Origin: Welwitschia mirabilis
Lineage: Eukaryota; Gnetophyta; Gnetopsida; Welwitschiales
Length of the DNA: 64,000 nucleotides
Assembly: GCA_051453625.1 (NCBI GenBank)
Contig: JBOZIK010000001.1
Location: 80,224,366 to 80,288,365, forward strand
Reading direction: 5' to 3'
How positions within the stretch are numbered: the first letter of the stretch is position 1; every line of letters begins with the position of its first letter. Shown piece by piece: positions 46,851 to 60,739 of this stretch. A model generated the notes under the pieces. It saw nothing but the letters and a program-made list of their open reading frames with translations, did not search any database and was not told the DNA's origin. The position numbers and the translations under genes are program-made.

Positions 46851-47300
46851 TATAGAATGAGATCGGAAATTGATTCCATTTCCTCCTTTTCCTTAGTGAG
46901 AGAATTTATAATCTTGTTTAAACCATTTATCCTTTTAGTCAGCCTTTTACATTCTTGGTATAGCTCTTGATAGGTGTCTTCCAGCTCATCCTGTTCTTCG
47001 TTGATTACATCATGGTCATCATGATCTAATGTATTGGGTACATTTTATAAAGGAGGCAAAAGTGCCATAAAGGAAGGTTTCCTTTCTTTACTGGATTTTT
47101 GAGCATTTCTTTTGACACTTTCACTAGACTCCTGTGTATTTCCATTGGTTGAAATATATTTGAAAATATATCCATATGCTATCCAAAATATACAAATAAA
47201 AGTATAGGTATTTAGATAGGGTATATTTAAAAAGTCATCAAAGTAAATACTCATCTTAGGATTTTGAATTCTAGATCGACTAAGATCTAAGAAAAGACTT
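46851..47300 (-). pseudogene. Truncated gag of element G with coiled coil
   Basis: Minus strand 47100-46850 reads KSSKERKPSFMALLPPL, then across a frameshift EEQDELEDTYQELYQECKRL and IINSLTKEKEEMES. The heptad-like Leu/Ile pattern suggests a coiled coil typical of the C-terminal part of SIRE gag. Only about 200 bp separate this from the primer-binding site, so the N-terminal gag domain is deleted. Confidence 0.75.
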
Positions 47301-47305
47301 AACCT

Positions 47306-47317
47306 GCTCTGATACCA
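47306..47317 (-). other. Primer-binding site of element G
   Basis: Minus-strand TGGTATCAGAGC is complementary to the 3' end of initiator tRNA-Met, the standard copia primer. It sits seven bases inside the 5' LTR. Confidence 0.92.
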
Positions 47318-47324
47318 AATGCTA

Positions 47325-48872
47325 TGATAAAAAACCCTAGAGGGGTAGGAGTGGGAATGAATGGGTTCTTAAAAAAAAAAATATATACAATACAATATTT
47401 TAAATGAATCCAATATTAAACAGAAACTTTCACACAATAATTAACTAATCAAAAACATGCATGAAAAGAGAATTAACAAAAGTAAAGAAATAATTGAAAG
47501 CACAAAAGTACCAAACAAAAGCACACAGGATTTATAGTGGTTTGGAAAATCTCCTACTCCACTCTTAATGATTATCTTATCCTCAAGTTAAATCTAGATC
47601 TTCATTACTCCACTAGGTATTCTAGGGTCACCTATAACCTTTACAAACAAACTTTTTCAGGATTAGTTTCAACCTTTGAGTGTAATTTTTAAGCCTTAGT
47701 CTCAACCTTTTACAATACAAAGTAGTGATGTAATGATGCCAAATATGCATGAATATCCCTCGTTCTTGATGTAGTGGATTCGATGGAGCTCTTCTCCTGT
47801 AGATATAAAATGGATAAAGCTTAGGATCTAATATTGAATGTAAAAATGATACAGATGATAGATCTTCCCTAGTCAGAAGTATAGATGCCAAAATAAAACA
47901 ATGAATATTACAAGATTACAATGCTTGTTCCTTAGATCCAATAGATTAACACAATTAACAAAGGTTCCAAAAGGATTCTATTTTCATCTATCTCTTGGTT
48001 ATTTATATTGAAAGACTTTTAGGGTTTGTTACATTTAAAATGCACTTCCAATAGCTATAAATAGCTAGAGAATGACTACCTAATGGCTACATAATGGATA
48101 CATAATGACTCATAAATTTTAGTTCCATTCCATTCTGTAGCCCCTCAAAAGTCTGATTGACCCCATTTAGTATTGTAACTTACATAGGTCACTCAAATGA
48201 AAATTTCGGTTTCCCTAATTTCTTATGGCTTTATATCTAATCAATCCCATCTGGGTCCAGTTGATCCCAGTCTGATCGTCCACAATAAAATCTAGTCTCT
48301 TACTTATCCTGATAAAATTCTTTCTAGTTTCCAGCATTAGATTCAGTTGATTCCTTTAGGTGTTCAGTCAACCCTATGATGATTGGCTTAGGAGTATCAG
48401 CTACACAATGCTCAAGTCCAGTCAACCTCATCATAGATCTGGTTGATCCCTTGAAAATTAGTTTAGGAGTACTGTTCCTTGGTTCACAGATTTGGTCAAC
48501 CCTATCATAGGTCTAGTCAACCCCTTATCATTTAGTTCAGGGATATTGTTTATCAGGTTCTCAAATCTGGTTGACTCCATAAGAGTCCAGTCAACTCCTT
48601 ACTGTAGGTCTGGTCAATCCCATCAGAAATTTGGTCGATCCCTCTGAATGCAGTTCATTTTGTCTATTTTCTTAAAGTGCGATCAACCCCTTGAAATTCT
48701 AGTTGACCCCTCAAGAGGGTAAAAGAACTGATAGGTTTCTAATGCTCAGAATTTAATGGTTTTGGTTTCATCTTTCAACCTCTAAGTAATTAACATCTTC
48801 TGTATAACATACATAAAATTTGCTATATAGAAAACATTAGTTTGACATTCATTGGTAAAACATAATCTAACA
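47325..48872 (-). repeat. 5' LTR of SIRE-type copia element G
   Basis: On the minus strand it starts TGTTAGATTATG at 48872 and ends ...TTTTTTATCA at 47325, next to the primer-binding site. It matches 39717-41294. Visible divergence between the two LTRs is substantial, so the insertion is old. The GTCGACC-like array lies at 48140-48720. Confidence 0.9.
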
Positions 48873-49183
48873 ATTTCCTTTTCTTTTTCTTTCAATAATA
48901 AGTACAAAATATAAAAATAATATACTTAAAAAACTAAAATATACCTAGAGCTATGCTAATCCTAGAAACACTCTTTCATGCTCATATGATAATCTCTATG
49001 GATTGGTGCAAAGAAGGTGAACAAAAAAAAGTATAACTCAAGCATAATGATTAAGATATAAGTATTTATTCAAAATTTCATATAGATATATTAGAAGTTA
49101 ATAGAAAATAAGTGATAAGCTAGAGACTACTTCTATCACTTAAACTACTAGGGTAAAAACTCTTATAAGCATGCACATTAAAA

Positions 49184-51620
49184 GTAAGCAAAGGAAAAAG
49201 GGTAAAATAGATATTTTTACAATTAAATACTACTCATAGATAATTTAACTTAAATCTGATAATGGTTAACATATTTGATAGATTTAATTTCCCTATAAAG
49301 TTTTGTATAATAAATTTTTTATAATCTTAAACATTAATTATAACATTTTTAGGCTTTAAAAAAGCATCATAGTTAAAAAATATTAATTAATTAATTATGA
49401 AGCAAAACTTAAATTGTAGTAGTTTTTTAGAAACTAGACACATAATAGATTCTTAAAATCTAACTTAAACTATATTGGAATTATAAAAATATTATTTCTA
49501 ACTTTATCATTTAAGGCTAAAAACTATCAAATTTTCTAGAATTATAGTCCTACCATAATAAACTAAAATGATTATAACTTTCAATATACTTTATGTTTTT
49601 AAATGATTCAAGATGTTTTGAAAAGCTTATTCATTTTCCTACAACTAAGGATACTCAAGTTTACAAATATGTTGACAAATAGTTATGGAAATCTAAGTCA
49701 CTTGCTTACTATCTTCTATATTTATTTTCTCACATATTTTAACAAATAAATTTTTAAAACTAATTACTCATCATAAAAATTACTATTTTAAATTTTTACA
49801 TTTATGACATAATCCTAGACTTAGAGAAAAAATTATACTAATTTATACCTCCTAACTAATAAGATATGATGTTTTTATCTTATGCCTTTATTCTTGAAAT
49901 TTAATTTTGCCATAATAAAAATAGGATAAAGTCTTTACAACTACTTAAGTAATAACTCAGATCAGCAAAATAATGGATATATTAACTAATTAGTTAGAAA
50001 CAGACAAATCAATTATAAAAATAAAAGGATCATTATTGGAAAAAAATCAAATCCATTCAAAACCATTTACTATAAGCCTTGAAAGTTTCTATGGAAGAGT
50101 ACTATGCTAAAGAGAATTTTAAGGATCAGATATTACCCCTAATAATATGGTCCTAATGCATAATAGATAAAATAAATATAATGCTAAAATAAACATGGAT
50201 ATTCAAATTTCCTTTTTTTTAAAAATAAATAGTAAACCCCCTGGTCACTTGGTCATAATCATCCATCTATGAGTAATTCATCATTACTAACAATAAGAGA
50301 CCCTTTATATTTCACTACAATGTATTGGTAGGGGCCAATGGGAGGAAATAATATTTATTACATNNNNNNNNNNNNNNNNNNNNNNNNNNNNNNNNNNNNN
50401 NNNNNNNNNNNNNNNNNNNNNNNNNNNNNNNNNNNNNNNNNNNNNNNNNNNNNNNNNNNNNNNGCTAAAGAAAAAGGATAAAAGAGGTATTTCTACAAAT
50501 AAATATGACTTATAGATAATTTAACTTAAGTTTACTAATAGAAACATATTTTATATACCTAATTTCCCTATAAAATTGTGTGTAATAATTTTTCTATATT
50601 TGTAAACATTAATTATAACATTTTGAGCTCTAAGATAATTAATTAATTATAAAGCAAAAAATAAATTATAGTAGTTTTCAAAAACTAGACATACAATAGG
50701 ATTCTCAGAATCTAACTTAAAATATCTTGGAATTATAAAAATATTATTTCTAAGGTTATCATTTAAGGTTAAAAACTCTCAAATTTTCTAAAATTACAAT
50801 CATACTGCACTACACTAAAATGGCCATAACTTTCAAAATACTTTGAGTTTTTAAATAATTTAAGATGTTTTTAAAATCTTATTTAATTTCCTACAATTGA
50901 GGATGCTTAAGCTTATAGATTTTTTAAATAAATAGGTACAAAAACATAAATTACTTGCTTATTATTTTTTACATCTATTTTCTAAAATATTTTAACAAAT
51001 AAATTTTCTAAAAATAATTCTCTATTAGAAAAATTACAATTTTTACATTTTCACATTTATAACATAATCTTAGACCTATAAAAAAAATTTCACTAATTTA
51101 TACCTACTAATTAGCAAGATAGAATGTTTTTATCTTATGCCTCTATTTTGGAAATTTAATTTTCGTCATAATAAAAACATGTTTAAGTTTCCACAACTAC
51201 TTAAGTAATGACTTAGATTAGTAAAATAATAGATATACTAACTAATTACTTAAAGAATATCTTAAATAAGTTACTAATTCAAATCATTATAGAAAGAAAA
51301 ATCAAATCAATTCAAAAAAACCATTCATTATGAGACTTGGGATTTCCATGAAAGATTACTAGCCTAAAGAGGTTTTTGAGGATTAGACTCTACCCCTAAT
51401 AATATGGTTCTAATGCATAATAGATAAAAAAATAAAATATAATATTAAAATAAACATGGGTATACAAACTTTGTTCTTTTTTTTTTTTTGTTATAGTAAA
51501 CCCCTTAGTTACTTAGGCATAATCATCCATTAGTAATCTTTCATCACCAAGCACAAGAGGCCCCTCATATCTTACTATAACATCTTATTGAGAGCTAATA
51601 GGAGGGAATAATATTTTATA
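49184..51620. repeat. LTR-like repeat in two direct copies around a 100 N gap
   Basis: Copy 1 (49184-50363) and copy 2 (50464-51620) share TAGATAATTTAACTTAA, AATTTCCCTATAAA, ACATTAATTATAACATTTT, ACCCCTAATAATATGGT and GTAAACCCC-TAGT-ACTT. Bases 50364-50463 are N. The end of the unit also matches 21960-22088. The AATTTCCC and short A/T blocks suggest LTR-type sequence, but TG/CA ends and orientation cannot be fixed. Confidence 0.75.
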
Positions 51621-51825
51621 AGATAATTGTATAAAAGCCATAAATAATTCCCTAATGCAATATTACATGATTCTAATAGAAAAAAGAAATCACATGGACA
51701 ACAAGAGTAAATAGTTTACTTGGGAAGATTAGTAAGACCTTGGTAGTCAAAGATTGATGAAGATCCAAACTCAATAGTTCCTTAACTTCAAGGTTTAAGA
51801 CTACAACCTTTACAATAAAGATCAT

Positions 51826-51826
<1 letters not shown>

Positions 51827-51886
<60 letters not shown>

Positions 51887-51905
51887 AGAAGAAGAAGAAG
51901 AAGAA
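51827..51905. repeat. (GA)n and (GAA)n microsatellite
   Basis: About 27 GA units followed, after GGAT, by about six GAA/GAG triplets. The Ser/Leu-rich frame on the other strand (51788-51988) is produced by the repeat. Confidence 0.97.
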
Positions 51906-53550
51906 ATGCACTTATATAAAATAAAAGTAAAGTATTTCCTTTTACAAGAGAGGAAAGGATCTCTATATATAAATAAACAAAGGTACATAAAACAAGATCA
52001 GAAGATTTAGCATTAGTAAATGGGATGAGTAATAAGTAACATTAACGTGCAAAAAAGATATCATATTTATGACTCATGCACTTAATTAGGATGAGTAATC
52101 ATCTTGTTTCAATTAGCAAGATTAATTACATACATCATTTCCTCATGATAGCTCCTTTTTAATTCTTCATAGGCTCATAAGTAAGTTTGATTCATCTAAG
52201 ACATGCATCAAAAGAATAAATGCACAAATCTAAAAATTAGCATGTGTTATAATGAGATAAACTCTTTAATTCTAATGAGTAAAGAAATAAATATACTTGC
52301 ACAGAGTGCCCTTATACATCTCAAAAATATAAAAGTCATGGTATAGTAAATCTACTCATTTATCATCCTTGGTTCTAGGTAAGAATGCATGCACTTGTTC
52401 AAATGCTCATTTATTTCAAAATATATAAAATTTATCAATCACATAACATAAGAAATAATATATTTATTTATAATATAGTACATCTATCATGTTTATCAAG
52501 AATCTAAATGAGTAAAAAAAATGCAAAATATATTATTATGTCTTCTTGAAACTCCAATTATTTAATTATGCGATCTTAATTCCTTACATAATGGGATTAT
52601 ATAATGTTAATTTTTTAAATAGATTTTCTCATAAAAACCTTTTAATGTAATATTTATCATATTCATAATAAGTTATAAAGATTACAAGTTAAGGTTAATT
52701 TTAAAATGACATCTAATTTCATAAGAAACTTAAATAAGGATAATTATTTATTTCACCAAAAGCTTAACATATTTGTTGTTTAGAAAATATGAGATATGGC
52801 ATTATATCATGCTTAGATTTATTTACTCTTAGGAATCAAGATACATAAAAAGCTTAAGAAAACATAACTACATATTATGAGATTTAAAATGATTTGGATA
52901 TTAATTTTTCATTACTTCCTCTAGCTCCTAAGTAGCTTCATCAAGACTATCATTACTCTACTTTATCTTCATTTTATGGATCTCCCTATTTTGTAAATTA
53001 ATAATTCATTGATCTAACACTACTTTTAGCTTATTTATAATTGAAAAATTTAGTTTCACCTAAATATGAAACCAATTTAACATCTCAACTAAGTTATTCA
53101 TCCCAAACTATATAGTGACATAATCTTAAAGTAATTCCCCATGTTCTTAACTTATAAACATAATAAACCATATGTATTTAAAACAAAAAAGGAGATAAAA
53201 TTTATTATGTACCTTAAGTTATTACATAATGATAATAATATTCTTCCTAATATCATAAGAATATTTCTAAGTTTTATCTTTTATAATATTTATTCTATTT
53301 TCAAACATAATCTTATAATAATTTTCACTTCTTTCAAATGCCTTATTATCGTTAGTTAAAAGGTCAATCCACTTGCCCCAACTAATTAACATCAAGATCA
53401 TTCATAAGAGAGTTAATAACCTAATGTTAAAAATTAATCCTCATTCAACCTTAATCTAGAGGCATTAGTAAATGTATTCACATAGTTTTTATTACAAATA
53501 ATAAATCAAGGCCAAACCCATAAGTAAATAAAGGTGTCAATCAATCTAAG
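51906..53550. other. AT-rich non-coding sequence
   Basis: No supported gene; the frame 53141-53359 is Ile/Lys/Asn-rich chance sequence. It may include the decayed leader of the chromovirus that follows. Confidence 0.5.
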
Positions 53551-53554
53551 AAAC

Positions 53555-56365
53555 TACGTATGAGAAAATTAATTCAAGCTTTTATTAAGATAAATACACC
53601 AAATTTTAAAGGAGTTTTAAATCCATTTAGGGCAGAAGCATGGCAAAGTGATGTTAAAAAGGTTATAGCCACTTTAAGATGTAATGAATATAAAAAGTCT
53701 CCTTAGCTATTTATATGTTATAAAGAGAAGTTAACCTATGATGAAAAACAGAAATGGCCAAGTTAGGAGATGTAAAACTTTCATAGAGGGAATTTGGATA
53801 CATATTTAAGGAAAAGTATGCCACTAAGTTTTATATGTACTATAAGGTTATAAAATTCTACAATTTGAGATACTTTGAGATATAATCCTAATTCAACCAT
53901 AGCATTTCATGAATGTAGATTTGTAGAATTATTAATATATGTGTTACATATTGAAGAAGATAAAGAAAATATTTTTATTAATAGTTTTCTTTCTTCTATT
54001 CTTACTAAAGTATCCATGTTTTAACCTAAGAATCTAGGAGAGATTGTTAAAAAGTTGAAGATAGTAGAATAAAACTAGTAGAGATAACAAGAAAGTAAGA
54101 AAATAATTCCTCTATAGGAACATAGTCTTAAGGAAAATTAATTATAAATGTCTTATCGAAAAAAGAGTTGGCACTTTAGCAAAAATAATGTTAATAGCAA
54201 TAACACCAAAAATAGGAATTTTAATCAGCTAAGTAGGATCCATTCAAGAGGAATCAAATAATTTTCAGTCAAAACTATTAAGTAAGCAATCTTAAATATC
54301 TAGTTTCTAATAAATTCCTAATCAAGATTGGTACCAAAACTAGTATAATAATGGGTATCAATGCCACCACTATAAAGAAAATCATAAAATAAGAAAATGT
54401 CCATTATATAATAGAAAGCCTGTCAAATAACAACCAGAAAATCCTCAAAGATCAAAAATAATTCATCAATCAATAGGATGGCTTCGAGCAATAGTAGATA
54501 ATCAAGGATGTAATTTCAGAACTTACTCATAGAAGATAAGGCTTCACTTAAAATAAAGAAGAAGTTATCTTATTTGATTGTGGATCGACTTATTGCTTCA
54601 TATATCCTAGGATTATTATAGGAGAAAAAGTATGTTGTGCTCTAGTTGAGGGATGCATAGAGGTAGAAAATGGATCTATATATAAGGTTAATCAGTAGGA
54701 TTAAAATTTTAATTTATCAATAGGTAGGAAATATTTTTAGATACAATTGATTGTTATTAGCCTAGAGAAATACAAATTGTTTTTAGTATGAATTTCTTAA
54801 TATAGAATAGAGTGATTATAACTTGTAAAAAATACATCAAGTAGAAATGATAAATCATGGTCAAAAACTAATCTTTTAAGGTTATTGCAAATAAATAGTG
54901 GATGATTTAGTTAATGCAAAGTATATAAAAAGAAAACTTAAGAAGGTTCATTAGTTTATATGCTATATCTAAAATCAATTGGCATGAAGAAAGGAGAAAC
55001 ATTAGTAAAGAATATATCAATACTCTAAGAATATCTTAATGCATTTACAATAGAATTACTAGAAATGCCATCACTTTGAGACTCTTAGTTTTTCACTAAA
55101 TTGATCTTAGAAATCTAATAAATTTCTAAGGCATCATATAGAGTGTCCCCTATAGAAATAAAAGAATTAAAAATTTATCTTGAATAACTCTTATAAAAAG
55201 ATCTTATTTAACCTCATATATCATCATGGAAAGCACTTGTATCCTTTGTAAAGAAGAAAGATGAAACACTAAGAGTATGCATTGATTATAAATATCTAAA
55301 TAACATTAACATTAAGAATAAGTATCCATTACAAAGAATATATGACCTTTTTAATCAACTTAAGGAAGCTAAGTTATGCTCAAAATTTGTTTTAAAATCT
55401 AGATCTTAAGAAGTTTAAATTAAAAAAAAAAGATATCCATAAAATAGTATTTAGAACCTGCTATGGACATTAGGAGTTCACTGTTATGTCTTTTCATTTA
55501 ATTAATGTACTTATAGAATTTATGAATCTTATGAATTACATCTTTAAATTATATCTTGAGTCCTTTATCATAGTATTTATTAATGATATTTTCATTTATG
55601 TTAAGACTTATGAAGAACATAAGAAGCACTTAAAAATAGTACTTTAAACTTCAAAGAATTACTAATGATATGCTAACATGTAAAAATGCTCTTTTTTGGA
55701 AGGAATACATTTAATTTTTAGACCACATACTATCAGAGAAAGGTATTTTAGTGGATTAATATAAAGATAGAGTAACTATGGAATGGCTAATACTTACAAA
55801 TATTACTAATATTAGAAGCTTTATTAGCCTTATTAGATGCTATTATCGATTCATATTCAACTTATCTAAGATAAATTCTTTATTAATAAGACTTTTAAAG
55901 AAAAAAAGCTTCCAATAAATAAAACAATATTAGCAGTAATTTGATCATGTTAAAGAATGGTTAACTAGTGTACTAGGCTTAATATAATGCTAGATCATTT
56001 GAAAATCATTTTAATTTAAATTGATATATCTAAAAAAAGTTTTGGAGTAGTCCTTGTATAATATAAAAGAATAGTAGTTTATGAATTAAGACAACTTAAA
56101 ACACATAAGAAAAATTATCATATTTATAAATTTAAATTAGATGTAGTAATTTTTTCTTTAAAGTTATCGAAGAAGTATCTTTATGGTGTAAGGTTTCAAG
56201 CTTATATAGATCATTAAAATTTAAAATATAGTTTTTCTTAACCAAAATTAAATCTTAGGTAAAGAAGATGAATGAAATTTCTATGTGATTTTGATTTAGA
56301 GATTTTATACTATGAAGGTAAGGGAAATAAGGTTGTATATAATCTTAGTAGATGTTACAGTGTGA
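53555..56365 (+). pseudogene. Ty3/gypsy chromovirus gag-pol remnant
   Basis: Plus strand, heavily decayed. Gag starts near 53583 with FIKINTPNFKGVLNPFRAEAW. A knuckle-like YQCHHYKENHKIRKCP lies near 54345-54395, with one Cys replaced by Tyr. The protease region near 54570 reads DCGSTYCFIYPR across frame breaks. RT at 55210-55600 shows [34 protein letters not shown], and FINDIFIY near 55577, where YIDDILVY is expected. RNase H at about 56085-56340 shows KKYLYGVRFQAYIDH, FDLEILYYEGKGNKVVYNLS. It stops just short of integrase, where element C is inserted. Confidence 0.85.
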
Positions 56366-56398
56366 ATTATGCGATCTTTAAGTCTTTTAAGCAAAACA

Positions 56399-57611
56399 TG
56401 TAAATCATAATAATTACCAAAAACACATTCTAGTATAGATGAGAGTTAACTCAAATGTCATAATCTATTGAAGGAACTAGGCTAGAAGTTAGAGAATTGA
56501 TTTCCAAAAGTATTTTTAATCTTTTATATTTTAGTAAATAAAAGTAAAAAAATATGAAAATATAATGCAATGATGAATGAAGGTGAAATGCAAAGGATGA
56601 AAGTGGAAATGAGATGAATTCTATTTGGACTCTAATTTTCCTATCATAGAAACTATTTCTATATAATTTAGATCAACTAGGAAGAGTTCTATTACTTATT
56701 CCTAGACAACATAAACTATAAGAATTGCCAAATAGAATATGAATAATGCAATATAGAATTCGAATAAAATAGTAATGCAAATCTAAACTAATAAGATTAA
56801 CCTTAATAAAGGCTATTCTTATGATCTAAATAAATTATATAACTATCATTAAACTATAATCAACTTAAACTATATAGGACATAAATAAAATTATGGTGAA
56901 AAGAGTAATTGAATTAATTATAAAACTTTTAAATCCACTTACAACAATGTAGCAATACCTTAATGGAGGATACTTAGCCTAACACCAAGGTAAACTTCTC
57001 TCTGTAGCTACTGGATAGACCTCTTGTGTTTCAATATTTTATCAGAAGAACATTGGGTACAAAAGATGAAAATGAAATTAAAGGAAAGGGAGGGTATTTA
57101 TAGTTTTACAATAAGTTCTAGAAACTTAATCCTAGAGGTCAGAGAAAAAACCCTAGTGGCATATATGGGTTACATGACCCTATTACAAAGATAATTCTTT
57201 TTTATTCATAGAAAATAACTATTGTTCTAACTATCATGGAAACAACCATGTGGACATCACCCTACAACAATATGTGGTCCATCAACTTCAAGTCTCATAG
57301 TCAACTTCATAAAATCCATTCATATCAGTAGTGCTGTCGTCCTACTTGTCATGGAAATGATAAAGGAGAAGACTATCTTTTTTGTCTTTTAACTCTAGGA
57401 GAAATTAACCTTAAACATAGTAAATCCTTCCTTAAAAATATTGAGTATTAAAACAAGACTGAGATGCCTTCATGTATGTTAAGAATTTCATATTTCAGTA
57501 ATCATCTTATCAAATCTCCATAATCATCAAAATTACATTCAAGCTTATATAAATCTCCTGCAAAAGTACTCAAAATACACCATCTAGTTCTTATAAATTG
57601 ACATCGTAACA
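56399..57611 (-). repeat. 3' LTR of Athila-like element C
   Basis: On the minus strand it runs from TGTTACGATG at 57611 to ...GATTTACA at 56399. It aligns with LTR copy A over its whole length and with parts of B and D. Dyad modules lie near 57225-57255 and 57330-57360. The left flank is chromovirus RNase H, so this is an insertion junction. The other end of the element lies beyond 64000. Confidence 0.85.
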
Positions 57612-59640
57612 TAGCCTTCTACTTAGCCTTGTCAGTTCTTGATAAAGTAAGTGATCAACTATATTGTGAGCCAATTTGATTATAATTTTACCATGTAGGA
57701 ATCAACATCCAAAATAAATTAACTAATACAAATATTAACATTTTTTCTAAGTTTTTGATGTAAACACATTATACTAAAACAAATTAATGTCATAAACATA
57801 TAAAAAGTTATAAATGTAATAATGATGGCTTAGAAAGTGATAATGTATATGCATAATTTGAGAAAGTAATGCTGAAATTGATGCATAAACCTCAAGTAGT
57901 GATATGTCAAAGAACGATGCATCTAAGTTTGTTAATGTTTTTTACAAGGGACAAAATGCAAGAGTAAACATAGTATTTTTCATCTATATGTTTTGAAACA
58001 TAGCTATGAAAAAACTCTATGAGTATGCTACTACATCTATGCTAGAAAAAGTCCATGAAATTTAGTTAAGTAATATGAAATCATATCCAAATAACTCATC
58101 ATAAATATGTATCATGAAAGATCAAATGTAATCCTTCTAAATTTACTCAATATCTTAGATGAATGCTCAGAAATGTATTCTAACCCCTAGGTGAAATAAG
58201 ATGTCCTGGATTACATAGAATAAAAAGGATGGTTATCATCCTATCTTTGGTGGGAATGACAGACATGAGATGATAGTGATTAGATAAGATGCTTGAAAAG
58301 AGAGGAAAAACCAAAATTTTTTTTAAAAGTAAGCAAACACACAAAAAGATGCAGAAAAATTAGAAAGAAGGTAGAAAGTGAAGAATTACCTTGGAAAACA
58401 TGAGCATGATGAAAATAAGTCTATGGAAAAAGGGGTGCTAAAGAGAAAAAATGCACTAAGTAAAAGGAAGCAAATGCTTAGAAAAACTCCTCAAATATGA
58501 CCAAACTCAATAAGCCTAAAAAAGTAAGAACTGAAATTAAAAAGTATCATCATTACCTGTCAAGAAGAGAAACAACAATCCTCATGAATAAAAGATATAA
58601 GTAAAAGCAATAATAAATGACTAAATGATTAGATCCCTAATATTATTTTGAAAAAGTATGAAAATGACTTTGAAAAACCCAATCAAAGTAGCTAAAGAAA
58701 AAAAAATGAAAATGGACAACTGGGAACATAAAGAAGATTATTTACTTATCCTAAATTCTAACTAACAAATTCCATTGGTAACGATTATAAAATCACTTGA
58801 TGAAAAATGCATGACAGGATGTAAAAATTTATAAAGTACCATTTGAATAGGCAATGATTATGATCATGTCAAGTATGCCTAATGTTATCAAACAATGAAT
58901 GAGAAGATAAAAAGATAAAGAAACATGAAGTTACTAGCTCATATGTTCAAACAACACTAGAATATAGAAAAGTAAAATATCATGTGGAAGTACTATATGC
59001 AAAAATGAGTCTAAAAAATAAGCAATCCTTCAAATGATACTAGGGATACCACTGATCTCATAACCTCTAAGTAAACTTTTATTCTGCCATGATGAGGGAA
59101 GTGCAATCACTGTCAAAGGAGTAAGGACCTACATGGCATGATCAACTGACCCCCTAATGAAGTTTTCACAACTATCATATCATACTATTAAAGGCTCCTC
59201 TTGGGAAAATTTGTTATAATGCACTTGTAGTAGGATATCATGGTGACTATGTCTTTAGTTTAGATATGAAAGAGCATGATCTTTATTTCTTTTCTTTTCT
59301 TTTTTTAATAATAATCTCAACATGAGCAAGTACTCATCAGGATAAAAAATGAGATGAGAAACAAGTAAGAACATCTTAAAATAACTAATTACTCATACCA
59401 TTAAAAGGGAATAAACATAACCAAGAAATCTTCCTTTTGAATTAATTTCATAGACATATGAATTTCCTAATATTAGGTGAATCCAATCTTATAATCTTAA
59501 AATGTCCAAGTAAAATATTACTAATCATGATAACTTCATAAAGTAATACATAAGTCAAGTCAAAAATATTAAAATGATAGCATGATGTCTATCAAAGGAA
59601 TGAGTTAAGAAGAAGTTTAGAAAAATGACATGAGGAAGGT
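57612..59640 (-). mobile_element. 3' internal non-coding region of element C
   Basis: Lies between integrase and 3' LTR. The part next to the LTR matches 30164-31000 of element D. A dyad module is at about 58225-58275. No open frame of note, and no envelope-like gene recognised. Confidence 0.7.
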
Positions 59641-60640
59641 CCTTCTCATTAAGACGGGCTTTAAAGGTAAGTGCTTCTATCATGTTCAAGGTTTTATCAG
59701 TGGATGAGTCATAAATTTTCAATGTTTATCCATTGATTTTTTGAATTTCTCTAGTGCTTAGATTAGAGATTTTAATTGAGTCATTAGAATGTATGTTTGT
59801 ATAAGATAAGGACATAACCGTTTAGAGGTTAACTTGTTGTGTAAAATGTGTACTCAAGTGTTTTATAAAAGGATAAGTTGACCAGGTTCAAATTACTTAT
59901 GGAGAATATTTTTGTCATGTTTGAAATTGATTTGATCATTATGAATAAGTTGATGATGTATGACATGAGTACCTTTTTCATTTAAATGGTCAATTTGGAC
60001 TAATTGAGTTCTAATATTTTCATCCAAGTCTACAAGATTAAGTTGATAAGTGAATTAATAGAAGTTATAGCAAACATCAATTGACAAGACACACACTTTT
60101 CCATACATAAGTTCATATGGTAAGAAATGAAGAGAGTTATACCAAGTAGTACAGTAACCCAAAGAAAATCATTAAGTTTAGAGGACCATGTTTTCCTATT
60201 AACAAAGACTAATTTTTGGATCATCTTTTTAATTTCTCTATTTGTTTTTTGGCTTGGCCATTAGTTTGAGGGTAATACGCACATGTAATTCTATGTTCAA
60301 TACCAATGGATAAAAGAAGTTTGAGAAAAAGGTGACTAATGAAATTAGTTTTGTGATTACTAGTGATGATTATAGAAAAATCAAAACATTGAAAGATATG
60401 AGTTCAGACATAGTTGTAAATGGTTTGGTTGTCATTTTTGGTGGTAGGAATAGCTTCAACCCACATAGTAACATATCAATGGTCACTAGGATTTAAGTTT
60501 TATTATGAGAAGTTGGTCTGATAGGGGCTACAAAGTAAATCCCCCAATAATCAAAAGGTTCACATCTGAGCATAGGTTAAGGAGCATATCTTGAGACTAA
60601 GTTAGGCTACCATAACATTGGCATGCATCACACCATCTGG
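59640..60640 (-). pseudogene. Integrase of Athila-like element C
   Basis: Minus strand from about 60640: CDACQCYGSL (zinc-domain end), then GGFTL-type and VGWSYSYHQK fragments of the core in shifted frames. The frame 60224-60030, preceded by NREIKKM, reads MIQKLVFVNRKTWSSKLNDFLW and MNLCMEKCVSCQLM, equivalent to the conserved WS-KL-DALWAYRT and VYGKACHLPVE blocks of Athila-type integrase. Many stops and frameshifts; the catalytic triad cannot be confirmed. Confidence 0.85.
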
Positions 60641-60739
60641 CAAAGTCAAATGAATCATTAAAAAGGGTGAGCTAATAAAAAATAGAGTGAAGAATTATCA
60701 TGATGGTCTTTTAGCCATTAAAATATCCCCCACATACCC

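Noticed and set aside
51788-51988. Ser/Leu-rich frame on the minus strand
   Set aside because: Produced by the GA and GAA repeats.
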